A DNA stretch of 64,000 nucleotides, from assembly GCA_037200685.1 (NCBI GenBank), contig JBBCIG010000008.1, positions 310,001-374,000 of the forward strand, given 5' to 3'. Shown here one piece after another: positions 24,768 to 32,052 of this stretch. How positions within the stretch are numbered: the first letter of the stretch is position 1; the number at the start of each line of letters is the position of its first letter. Position numbers and translations under genes: made by a program. Under the pieces are notes generated by a model. The model was not told where the DNA came from and did not search any database. It saw only the letters and a list, made by a program, of their open reading frames with translations. The DNA is from JAJKIP01 sp037200685. Its GTDB lineage: Bacteria > Bacteroidota > Bacteroidia > Chitinophagales > Chitinophagaceae.

Positions 24768-25414
24768 TTAGCTATTCCCAGGAGTAACAGTATAGAATAC
24801 TGTGTCGATAAAAAACAAAGTGTCGGAGCTGGCAATTACATTTTCATCATGCATGTCTTCGAGCAGCAAACCCAACTCCCTGTGGATATAATCATTTCTT
24901 TTACTGTTTTCAAAGTCGTTAAAATGCAATAGCTTCTTAACGTCTTCCAGATCGACAGGCGAATCTGAAGTAATAAAAGGTTGTTTTAGTACAGCATAGA
25001 GTACATTGTTTTCTTTTGCAAATCCCAGTAGCGTGTAGGCAGTGTTCTCAAAAATCAAATTATGTAACAGAATGCTGTTTAAAAACTCCAGCCATGTTGC
25101 ATAATAAATGCCGTCATTTAATTTGATTACACTTTTATTATCTGAGCTGAGATATACGAGAGCTTCACCGCCCCGTGTTAAATACCTGTCCTGACCAGGA
25201 AGGTCGGTAACCCATAAATTCTTTTCGCTGCTGTACTGTTCTAAAAGCTTTGCCTGTTTTTCTTTGATGAGGGCTTTACTTTCGAAGTCTTTTTTAACCG
25301 TTGTACTTGTTGGAAAGCTTGCGCATAGGAGATTTCTGGTTGCTGTGCAATGATCCTGGCTCCCCTCAATGATAGCTCCTGCAGTGATATTTTTAATTTT
25401 ACTTCGGGTATCAT
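24768..25414 (-). CDS. Polyvalent-kinase-like protein read through a -1 frame change
   Basis: Two overlapping minus-strand frames appear to make one protein of about 215 residues. The ATG at 25414 opens IPEVKLKISLQELSLRGARI and runs to QRLKK, then would stop at 25241. At 25289-25295 sits A AAA AAG in the correct phase, and a -1 shift continues as DFESKALIKEKQAKLLEQYS. The rest has RGGEALVYLSSDNKSVIKLN (glycine-rich loop and Lys), YYATWLEFLNSILLHNLIF, and ELGLLLEDMHDENVIASS with FFIDTVFYT, as in putative polyvalent protein kinase domains of Bacteroidota. The second frame has no plausible start of its own except far upstream in repeats. It could be programmed frameshifting, a real indel, or sequence error. 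Confidence 0.6.
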
Positions 25415-25489
25415 CCGGTAACATTTGTCGTAAAAATAAACAAAAAGGACAGAAGTTAAAAATGATGAAGTAGCCGGCAGGCGCCCCAA

Positions 25490-25697
25490 TTGGAGGAGCA
25501 GGCGGTAGTATTGTCAAAGCAGGTGGTGGCACCGAAGCGGCAGGTGGTAATATTGTCCCGGCAGGCGCTTCCACCGAAGGAGCAGGCCGGAATAGTATGA
25601 GAGCAGGCGCTCCCACCGAAGTAGCAGGTGGTACAATTATTATAGCAGGTGCGCCCACCGAAGCGGCAGGCGGAAGAAGTAAGGTGGCAGGCGGGTG
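25490..25697. repeat. 42-bp minisatellite, about 4.7 copies
   Basis: Units such as GCAGGTGGTACAATTATTAT plus AGCAGGTGCGCCCACCGAAG recur every 42 bases. Because 42 is a multiple of three, both strands stay open: plus gives a 14-residue GGxIxxAGAPTExA pattern and minus PPAxSVGAPAxIxx. Neither frame has a sound start, so I treat it as intergenic repeat upstream of the kinase-like gene. Degenerate third positions suggest the array is not brand new. Confidence 0.75.
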
Positions 25698-25888
25698 AAT
25701 GATTTGTGAGACAGGAACCATGGCAGCGGAAGCAGGAGGTAAGAAGTCCGAGGTAAGAATTCAGAGGTAAGAAGGATCATGTATTCTTACGATGAAATTA
25801 TATATATATGGTAGATGGCCCTTTCCCCGCTCCCGCACGGGATAAACAATGACAAGGAAAGGGTTTACAACAAAAAGGTTTTGGAAAG

Positions 25889-26632
25889 TTATTTTGGAAC
25901 TTGTTTGAATGCAATGCCGCTTACCTGTTTGTATTGCGGGCTTGAAGCCCCGAAGACGGATTTTATATAAAACTTTACATCCTCGCCGGTCTTTTTGATA
26001 CCGACCACGGGATTATAGAGCAAATTGTCCCTTTGTATCCTGTCGTTACTCCAGGTGGTGTATGCATTTATCACCGCTGTGTTTGCAGTTTGCAAGGTGA
26101 CCAGCTTTGCCTGCAGCTCCGGTGTTTTCAAGTGTGCTTCGTTGGGCTGGTAATTGGTATCGGACTCCAGTAACTGCACGAGTTTTGAAAAATGTGCGAT
26201 CTGCTGATCGAAACTTTGCTGCGAAGCGGAGATGGTTTTGTCGGCCGGGGTAGTTGCTGGACCGGCACCGGCGGAAGCAGTCTCTTTTGGTACGGCCCTT
26301 TGCCCCTGTAATTTCCGGTTGATGGTACGTGCATCTTTTACTGTTTCGGCAGAGGCGTCGGTAGCATCGAGGGCATTGACAAGTTGCGTGGCCAATGGAC
26401 GAAGCGGTTTAAACGCCTGCATGCGGGTGTTGGTAATATTGTTGAATGCAGTTTCTGATTGCCTGACGCCAGACAATATTGTTTTCGCCGCAGCGAGTTT
26501 TGCATCCAATTGCGCCGTGTTGAGGGTGAGCTTGGAAGGATTGTAAGCAGCGCCATACCCTTTGCAAAAAGAAATAAGCTGTTCAAAGTTGGCCACGTTT
26601 TTCGTGTGACCGGTTTCAATGGTTGATGACAT
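25889..26632 (-). CDS. Conserved-looking helical protein of unknown function
   Basis: A 247-residue soluble protein with no signal peptide. It is mostly helical, in two similar blocks: NFEQLISFCKGYGAAYNPSK at about 15-34 and QQIAHFSKLVQLLESDTNYQ at about 143-162, each followed by an LKTPELQAKLVTLQTANTAV-like stretch. An Ala/Pro-rich linker (about 110-135) joins them. The duplication suggests two tandem helical-bundle domains. It is co-oriented with the kinase-like gene downstream across the minisatellite. No enzymatic motif seen and no family name I can defend. Confidence 0.65.
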   Translation of the reverse strand: MSSTIETGHTKNVANFEQLISFCKGYGAAYNPSKLTLNTAQLDAKLAAAKTILSGVRQSETAFNNITNTRMQAFKPLRPLATQLVNALDATDASAETVKDARTINRKLQGQRAVPKETASAGAGPATTPADKTISASQQSFDQQIAHFSKLVQLLESDTNYQPNEAHLKTPELQAKLVTLQTANTAVINAYTTWSNDRIQRDNLLYNPVVGIKKTGEDVKFYIKSVFGASSPQYKQVSGIAFKQVPK

Positions 26633-26753
26633 AGATAAAAAGTTTAGGTACTAAATGTAGAGAGGCGGAAAGAAGTGGGCTATAGAAGAATAGCTAAAGG
26701 GAGTAGTGAGTTGTTGAGATTGGGACGATCTGAAGCGTGACTACTTTAATTCG

Positions 26754-26895
26754 TTTGTTGGTGTTTTAGCTGGCAGCACAAAGCCTTCACGCAACACCAA
26801 CAAAGGCCGTTTATTGTTTGGAAGACCAACAATGGCGAAGGGATGGAAAATGGTTCGTGAGAGACGAACCATGGCAGCGGCCCGTGGTCAGCCGC
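26754..26895. repeat. Intergenic element with three successive hairpins
   Basis: Stem 1 is TTTGTTGGTGTT (26754-26765) with AACACCAACAAA (26793-26804), 12 bp perfect. Stem 2 is ATGGTTCGT (26850-26858) with ACGAACCAT (26864-26872), 9 bp perfect. Stem 3 is GCGGC (26877-26881) with GCCGC (26891-26895). The GAACCATGGCA core also occurs near 25720 and 27330. No ORF is credible. The remaining part of 26633-26950 shows only a T-rich run before the next gene. Confidence 0.65.
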
Positions 26896-26950
26896 TATTT
26901 TTTGTACCTTAACAGTAACTAAAGCCGAACGAGAAAAAGAAATAATTTCA

Positions 26951-27286
26951 ATGGATAATTTACTAAATGAAATCGACGAAAATATCTCAGGAATATGGGC
27001 AAACCAGAAATATGAACTACTTCTGGGATTAAATAACGTGTTTACTTTTGAAGAAAAGGAATCTGGAGAAATTATAGATGGCACATATTCTATAATCTTA
27101 GATACCAAAGATGGTTACATTACTCTTAGATTAACGGAGCTAAATGGAATAAACCACGACTATATAATAATTGAGGTGTCGGCTTTTAAAACGCTAATTA
27201 TTTCTAATAAAAGGGAGAGAATAAATTTAAAAAATGTACCCCCTGACGAGTATGAGGGTGAAACATTTAATACAGCAAATAACTGA
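26951..27286 (+). CDS. Small acidic hypothetical protein
   Basis: A 111-residue cytoplasmic-looking protein, rich in Asp/Glu/Ile, beginning MDNLLNEIDENISGIWANQK. Alternating hydrophobic strands (TYSIILDTKDGYITLRLTEL, YIIIEVSAFKTLIISN) suggest a small beta-barrel or lipocalin-like fold, which is a guess. It lies between two copies of the GAACCATGGCA element and is AT-rich like its right-hand neighbours. No family recognised. Confidence 0.5.
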   Translation: MDNLLNEIDENISGIWANQKYELLLGLNNVFTFEEKESGEIIDGTYSIILDTKDGYITLRLTELNGINHDYIIIEVSAFKTLIISNKRERINLKNVPPDEYEGETFNTANN

Positions 27287-27289
27287 GAA

Positions 27290-27345
27290 TTAGGCCGTGG
27301 TCTAACAGCTATATAGTCTCCTGAGACACGAACCATGGCAATGCA
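27290..27345 (+). repeat. Degenerate second copy of the hairpin element
   Basis: GGCCGTGGTCTAACAGC followed by TGAGACACGAACCATGGCAA. The GTGGTC and GAACCATGGCA words match 26866-26895, but the stems are decayed. The following T-rich TTTTTTTTGTACC resembles the sequence before 26951. Confidence 0.5.
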
Positions 27346-27462
27346 AAAAAGCCCTGAATTTCCAGCTTTTATTATAACGATGGAAAGTTTAATCATTTAG
27401 TAATTCTGTTTTTACTCTTTTTTTTGTACCATTACAGAACCACCATTGAACCGATTAGCCTT

Positions 27463-27885
27463 ATGCCATTGAAATATCAAGCTGAAATAGATGCTTATAA
27501 TGCATCTTTTAATGATTATAGTGAAGTAGAAAATAAAATTGCCTTTCGCTGGACTTTTGAGCAAATTACACATCCCAATAATTTCTTACCAGTTACCAAA
27601 ACTAACCCCTCTAATAAAAAGGCTTTTGAACATGTTACTGGCTGGGCATTGTCATTTTTTGAAACTCAACAGCAATCAAAAGCCAGATTACAGTACATTA
27701 GTGAGGATAAACCAAAAGCATATAAAAAATTAGGGACGCATATCGCAGAAGGTAAACTACAAAAGACAGATGGGATTTGTCAAATACAATGCGATCAGTT
27801 TGGGCACTTTAATTTTTTCGACTACGAAAACGTTGATTTTACGCCAAACTTTCAAATAAAAGAACAAGTAGGAGTTATAGGATGA
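27463..27885 (+). CDS. Unrecognised protein, first gene of an overlapping pair
   Basis: A 140-residue soluble protein from MPLKYQAEIDAYNASFNDYS. It shows FRWTFEQITHPNNFLPV, a HVTGWALSFFETQQQSKARL helix, and a C-terminal CQIQCDQFGHFNFFDYENVD. No signal peptide, no known catalytic motif. The in-frame ATG at 27424 is possible but less likely. Its last four bases overlap the start of the 425-residue gene (ATGA), so the two are translationally coupled and probably work together. Base composition is more AT-rich than the flanking core genes. Confidence 0.6.
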   Translation: MPLKYQAEIDAYNASFNDYSEVENKIAFRWTFEQITHPNNFLPVTKTNPSNKKAFEHVTGWALSFFETQQQSKARLQYISEDKPKAYKKLGTHIAEGKLQKTDGICQIQCDQFGHFNFFDYENVDFTPNFQIKEQVGVIG

Positions 27886-29159
27886 TAAAGTTTGATTCAA
27901 TAGAAACGTTACATACGCCTTTTTCTGAATTGAAAGAAGTGGGGGTGTTACTCTTTTCCTACTATCCTACAACTATTGTCTATGTTGACCAAAATAATAA
28001 TCCAATTATAAAGGAATGGGTTGATTGTACTAGCGATAATTCTACTGACAGGCATTTTTACTTCAAAACTTCAAAAGGTTTTCTTAAACAATTTTTAGTT
28101 GGAGAAATATCACATTTGGATTTAATTAATTATTCCTTAGATGGGTTAGTATTTTTTCAAGATTCGACTGGTAATTTACTATCTCCTTTTTCTGTTGTTT
28201 CCGTAAAAGAAATCCCATTAAGTTATAAGCCGACCCCAGCATTCAAATTTGATAAAATTGATGGTGTAGATACTGATGCAATATTCAAATATTTTAATTT
28301 GGATGAAATCGAAACTAAAAAGCCAACCCTAGCAATAGTTAAGAATATTTCGCAGACAAGCAATTCGGAAATTTTATATGTTCACATAAATAGGGGTAAA
28401 GGTGTTAGTCATGGTTCAATCAATACAGAGGTTTTTGGAAAAACATTAGTAAACTTTGATAGATTTTATAAAAGCATTGCATTAGATACTATACTAACTA
28501 CCAATAGAGGAGAAATTCATTTAGATGCTGAAGTAAATAAAAAATATTTGCCCTTTACTGAAACTGTAGTAGATCACCATAGAATTGCAGCTTCTTTTGG
28601 TTTTTTGATAAAACCTATTGTGACTCAGGCAAGTTTATTTGAACAAACACAATCAGAAATAATTGCAACAAGAGTTTTTGAGTTAATAAATAGAAGCAAG
28701 GTTAAAGAAACATTAAAAGATGAATATATGTTGCATAGTGGATATACAATAAACTCATATCGACAATTTCTGGATGGGATTGTCAAATGTCACCTTAATA
28801 TTGATTTGAATTGGTTTAATCCAGTTAATAGAAAAGAAATTGGAGACAACTTAAGCTACATAGATGCTAATAGGATTGTTTATGAAATTGACAGTCTTTC
28901 GAAGATAGATAATAAAGAATTTAAGGCAAAGGGGAAATTTAGAGCGGTAAATTGTGATACTGCACACTTTACGTTTGTTACTTTAAATGAAGATCAGTAT
29001 ACGGGTTATTTTGATAAGTTAGTTAAAGATCTAATTGAGGATATTAATTTTATTGATATTTATGAAATACTTATATCTAGAAAAATCATCACTGAGGCCA
29101 CAAAGAAAGATGACAAAATTGTAGATACTATAATGTCTTATTATATAGACACGGAATAA
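27882..29159 (+). CDS. Unrecognised 425-aa protein, second gene of the pair (possible DUF6575-like N-terminus)
   Basis: The N-terminal about 110 residues (GVLLFSYYPTTIVYVDQNNN, KEWVDCTSDN, FLKQFLVGEISHLDLINYSL, DGLVFFQDS) resemble, from memory, small bacterial domains such as DUF6575; this is tentative. The middle contains LAIVKNISQTSNSEILYVHI and a KYLPFTETVVDHHRIAASFG segment; the C-terminus is helical and acidic. No Walker, HD or nuclease motif is evident. Coupled to the 140-residue gene in an AT-rich island next to a PLD-type nuclease, a setting that would suit a defence cassette, but that is inference. Confidence 0.55.
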   Translation: MIKFDSIETLHTPFSELKEVGVLLFSYYPTTIVYVDQNNNPIIKEWVDCTSDNSTDRHFYFKTSKGFLKQFLVGEISHLDLINYSLDGLVFFQDSTGNLLSPFSVVSVKEIPLSYKPTPAFKFDKIDGVDTDAIFKYFNLDEIETKKPTLAIVKNISQTSNSEILYVHINRGKGVSHGSINTEVFGKTLVNFDRFYKSIALDTILTTNRGEIHLDAEVNKKYLPFTETVVDHHRIAASFGFLIKPIVTQASLFEQTQSEIIATRVFELINRSKVKETLKDEYMLHSGYTINSYRQFLDGIVKCHLNIDLNWFNPVNRKEIGDNLSYIDANRIVYEIDSLSKIDNKEFKAKGKFRAVNCDTAHFTFVTLNEDQYTGYFDKLVKDLIEDINFIDIYEILISRKIITEATKKDDKIVDTIMSYYIDTE

Positions 29160-29305
29160 GCCCAATGAAATATTACTGTAATTATACTTAATGGCGACCC
29201 CATAATCTCCATACCAAAGCCTTTTACCTCTTTTAAAAAATCTTCCATTTCCCCCAAGTTTAGAAAGAACAAGAAAGATTGGTGGAGACATTTACCAAAG
29301 TCAAG

Positions 29306-30127
29306 TTATAAATCGTGCATTTCCTTGGCCTTCTTCCAGTTTTTACTAACTATCGGCTTTTCAAAACTCGTCACAGCTTTTTCACCTGAAAAATGACAAA
29401 AACTGCCTTTAAATTTCAAATCCTTTTTCTTCTGCCATGCTTTAAAATTATTTAAATTCATTGGTTGTTTTATATCAAAAGGGATATTTTCTCCTGTAAT
29501 AATACAATACCCATCAGGTTTTAATGAAGCAGTTTTTGTGACAGGCTGATTTTTTTTCGATGCTTTCCCACTATTAAAGAAAGAGTTCAATTTATCTACT
29601 GTCACGGTTGAATCAACATACTTCTTCGCCAAAAAGCCTTCCTTATAATTCGGTTTTTTTGAATACAATAATTCTGATTGCTCAATCATTACCCCATTAA
29701 AATAATTATAAACTTGATCATCTAGGTTGTCTAATAACCCTCTACCTAAATGTTGCACCATTAATATCCCTGATTCAATATTATTATCCTGAGAATAATC
29801 ATACAAATTCATAGAAGTTATAATTGCCGAAAATTCATTAGCAAAATACTTAGCATGTAGTCTCTTTTCATACCTTATTTCAATATTTGGAAATTGCTTA
29901 AAAAATTCCACATCTTCCGCTCTGATACTTTTAGCAGGATTATCTTCATTCTTGCCAAATACAACGGTGATTTCTAGTTTGTCATTATTTCTTTTTCTCA
30001 ACAGAGTTGATTCAAATCTATGATGTAGTTTCATGTACGGCGAAATAAGCAATAATTGCTTTTCTGCCGATTCAAATAGCTTACCTATTTCATGATTCAA
30101 TTCGTTGCCTGTAATAAACTTTGCCAT
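29306..30127 (-). CDS. Phospholipase D-like (HKD) putative nuclease
   Basis: A 273-residue protein with one PLD half-site: LLLISPYMKLHHRFESTLLR, then H91-x-K93 in RLHAKYFANE, and Ser105/Asn107 in AIITSMNLYDYS. One HKD motif implies a homodimeric active site, as in Nuc/BfiI-type nucleases. The C-terminal about 75 residues (GYCIITGENIPFDIKQPM through FKGSFCHFSGEKAV) form a Cys/His element like a treble-clef or zinc-ribbon remnant, usual in Bacteroidota PLD proteins. Its target is unknown. Convergent with the preceding gene pair. Confidence 0.75.
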   Translation of the reverse strand: MAKFITGNELNHEIGKLFESAEKQLLLISPYMKLHHRFESTLLRKRNNDKLEITVVFGKNEDNPAKSIRAEDVEFFKQFPNIEIRYEKRLHAKYFANEFSAIITSMNLYDYSQDNNIESGILMVQHLGRGLLDNLDDQVYNYFNGVMIEQSELLYSKKPNYKEGFLAKKYVDSTVTVDKLNSFFNSGKASKKNQPVTKTASLKPDGYCIITGENIPFDIKQPMNLNNFKAWQKKKDLKFKGSFCHFSGEKAVTSFEKPIVSKNWKKAKEMHDL

Positions 30128-30236
30128 AAATTATTTTTACTGTCTATAACATTATTTACCTTTTAATGCAATAAGAGTATCTATACCACAGAAAGACTTT
30201 ATATACGGAAGTAGGAACATCATTAATTAATCTCGA

Positions 30237-30422
30237 TTATTTACATACTCCACAACTTCCCTCATCCTTAGCACAATGCTTACAGTACTTACAATTCTTA
30301 CAAGCATTGCATTTTTTTGAGCCGGTGCAAGTGGCAGTAGTTTCTGTAAATCTTGTAATGGTAAATGAAAGTAAAAAGGCGCATAGAGTTAAAACGCCTA
30401 ATGAAAGGATCGTCTTCTTCAT
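30237..30422 (-). CDS. Small exported cysteine-rich peptide
   Basis: A 61-residue protein with a signal peptide (KTILSLGVLTLCAFLLSFTI) and a mature part holding eight cysteines in about 30 residues: C-x5-C-x2-C-x2-C-x2-C-x2-C-x6-C-x2-C, with many Lys. The run of C-x2-C pairs suggests metal binding or dense disulfides. No family recognised. It is a monocistronic minus-strand gene. 30128-30236 shows nothing else. Confidence 0.7.
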   Translation of the reverse strand: MKKTILSLGVLTLCAFLLSFTITRFTETTATCTGSKKCNACKNCKYCKHCAKDEGSCGVCK

Positions 30423-30570
30423 GGTGGTTAAGGTTTAGTGGTGTATAAAGGTTGCAAGATTTTCTGGGAAATGCAAGCAATTAGGTTTCATTTTAATCAT
30501 GGGAGTTAGCATTTGTAGAAAGTTTTCTTATACAAAGCTTTAGGTGTTCCAAAACTTTGAAGAAACTTCA

Positions 30571-30691
30571 ACAATGCTCAATAGAATTACCGAACGTTGA
30601 AGAGTGCGACGCAACAGACGATGATAGTAGTAATGTCGCTGGGCTAATAATACACCGTCCCGATATCCATCGGGGTTTCGCTTCGCTCAAC
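30571..30691 (+). repeat. Dispersed intergenic repeat copy E, full-length with hairpin module
   Basis: CAATGCTCAATAGAATTACC, GTTGAAGAGTGCGACGCAAC, GACGATGATAGTAGTAATG and GCTGGGCTAATAATACACC lead into the hairpin CCCGATATCCATCGGG and TTTCGCTTCGCTCAAC. Low-complexity GGCGCAGAGGAGCAAAGACG follows. This is the main content of the gene-free stretch 30423-30726. Confidence 0.8.
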
Positions 30692-30726
30692 AAAGGCGCA
30701 GAGGAGCAAAGACGCAAAGAAGTTCG

Positions 30727-31758
30727 TTACATTTCCCACCAGTTGGTATTTATAAATTCCGTTTCGATGTTGACCGGCTCCCCGATCCTCGGCGTTACTA
30801 CATTCATATTTAATTCTTTTGCTTTTGCCAATACCCTTTTCACCGGTTCGTTCCAGGGGTGCATGGCGAGGCGGAACTTTGCCCAATGCACGGGCAATAA
30901 CGTTTTTGCTTTGAGGTCAACTGCGGCCTGCACGGTTTCTTCGGGCATCATGTGAATGAAGGGCCATAGGGTGTTGTATTGTCCTGCTTCGAGCAGGGCG
31001 ATATCGAAGGGGCCGAACTTGTTTCCGATTTCTTTGAAATGCGTATCGTAACCGGAATCGCCGCCGAGAAATAAATTATGCGTTGGTGTTTTCAACACAA
31101 AGGATGACCATAATGATTGCCCCCTTTTTAACCCCCTGCCGGAAAAATGACGGGCGGGTGTGGCGGTTAACTGCATGTTGTTTTCTAATGGGGTTGTTTG
31201 CCACCAATCCAGCTCGGTGATTTTTTCTTTATCAAAGCCCCAGTATTTTAAATGGGCGCCGATGCCGAGTGAACAACAGATGTGGCTGACTTTGCCGCGC
31301 AGTTTACGCAGCGTTTTAAAATCGAGGTGATCGTAATGATCGTGTGTGAGAACGAGGTAATCAATGGAGGGCATATCGTCCACTTTGTATTCATTGCCGC
31401 CGGAAAATGCTTTTACCATAAATGAGAAAGGGGCGGCATTGCCACTGAATACCGGATCGATGAGAAAGTTTTTATTTTCTATTCTTATTAAATAAGATGA
31501 ATGGCCGAACCAGACGATGCCGGGTGCTTGTGAGTTTATCGTTTTCAGATCTGTTTTTACAAAAGGCAGTTTGGCGGGCGGCGCTGTTTCGGGATGTTTT
31601 TTAAAAAACTCCCGCAGCATTTTCCAATAGGATACGCCTTCGGGTTTCATGGGCGTGGGTGATGTATTCTGGAAGGCGCCTTTTTTATAATTGGGTGATT
31701 GTTTTATTTTTTCTAAATACTTTCCTGATGGTAGCTTACCGGTGATCTTTACTGACAT
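30727..31758 (-). CDS. MBL-fold metallohydrolase (NAPE-PLD/UlaG-like)
   Basis: A 343-residue metallo-beta-lactamase-fold enzyme. Metal ligands are in THDHYDHLD (H139, H141, D143, H144), a later His in TPARHFSGRG, Asp in LGGDSGYDTHF and His in LPVHWAKF. IVWFGHSSYLIRIENKNFLI near 81-100 is typical of the group annotated as N-acyl-phosphatidylethanolamine-hydrolysing phospholipase D-like. There is no signal peptide. The substrate is not predictable. Confidence 0.85.
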   Translation of the reverse strand: MSVKITGKLPSGKYLEKIKQSPNYKKGAFQNTSPTPMKPEGVSYWKMLREFFKKHPETAPPAKLPFVKTDLKTINSQAPGIVWFGHSSYLIRIENKNFLIDPVFSGNAAPFSFMVKAFSGGNEYKVDDMPSIDYLVLTHDHYDHLDFKTLRKLRGKVSHICCSLGIGAHLKYWGFDKEKITELDWWQTTPLENNMQLTATPARHFSGRGLKRGQSLWSSFVLKTPTHNLFLGGDSGYDTHFKEIGNKFGPFDIALLEAGQYNTLWPFIHMMPEETVQAAVDLKAKTLLPVHWAKFRLAMHPWNEPVKRVLAKAKELNMNVVTPRIGEPVNIETEFINTNWWEM

Positions 31759-31854
31759 GTCCGTGCTTTGTTTGGTGCAAAGTTGGGAAAGGAAAGTGAT
31801 TGGTTTTGTTTATTTCGGTGAAGGGGCGGTTTTGATAGGTAAGTGAGTGAAAGA

Positions 31855-32010
31855 GGCAAAGAGGCACAAAGGCACTGAGGCATAGAGGATCACTAAGAAG
31901 AGTGCAACATATTTCACGCAAAGGCGCAAATAAGAGGCAACTTACAATACAGGAACACGGATGACAGGGATATTATAGATCTACACGGATTATTAATATC
32001 TGTGGTGATC
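31855..32010. repeat. Low-complexity and ACACGGAT-type dispersed repeats
   Basis: AAGAGGCACAAAGGCACTGAGG and CAAAGGCGCAAATAAGAGG words (each imperfectly repeated), then GGAACACGGATGACAGGG and CTACACGGATTATTAATATC with TCTGTGGTGATCC. The ACACGGAT unit is shared with 61806-61903. No gene. Confidence 0.55.
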
Positions 32011-32052
32011 CATTCAAACCTGGGTTTGGTACATTTACATCATTGTTTATTG

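Noticed and set aside
25490..25697. CRISPR array
   Set aside because: The 42-bp units are contiguous with no spacers and degenerate repeats; no cas genes are nearby.
25415..25721. N-terminal Pro/Ala repeat extension of the kinase-like protein
   Set aside because: It is only the minus-strand reading of the 42-bp minisatellite; the conserved N-terminus is in the other frame starting at 25414.
30557..30955. 132-codon plus-strand ORF containing ECDAT
   Set aside because: It is the dispersed repeat read into the antisense strand of the MBL hydrolase gene.
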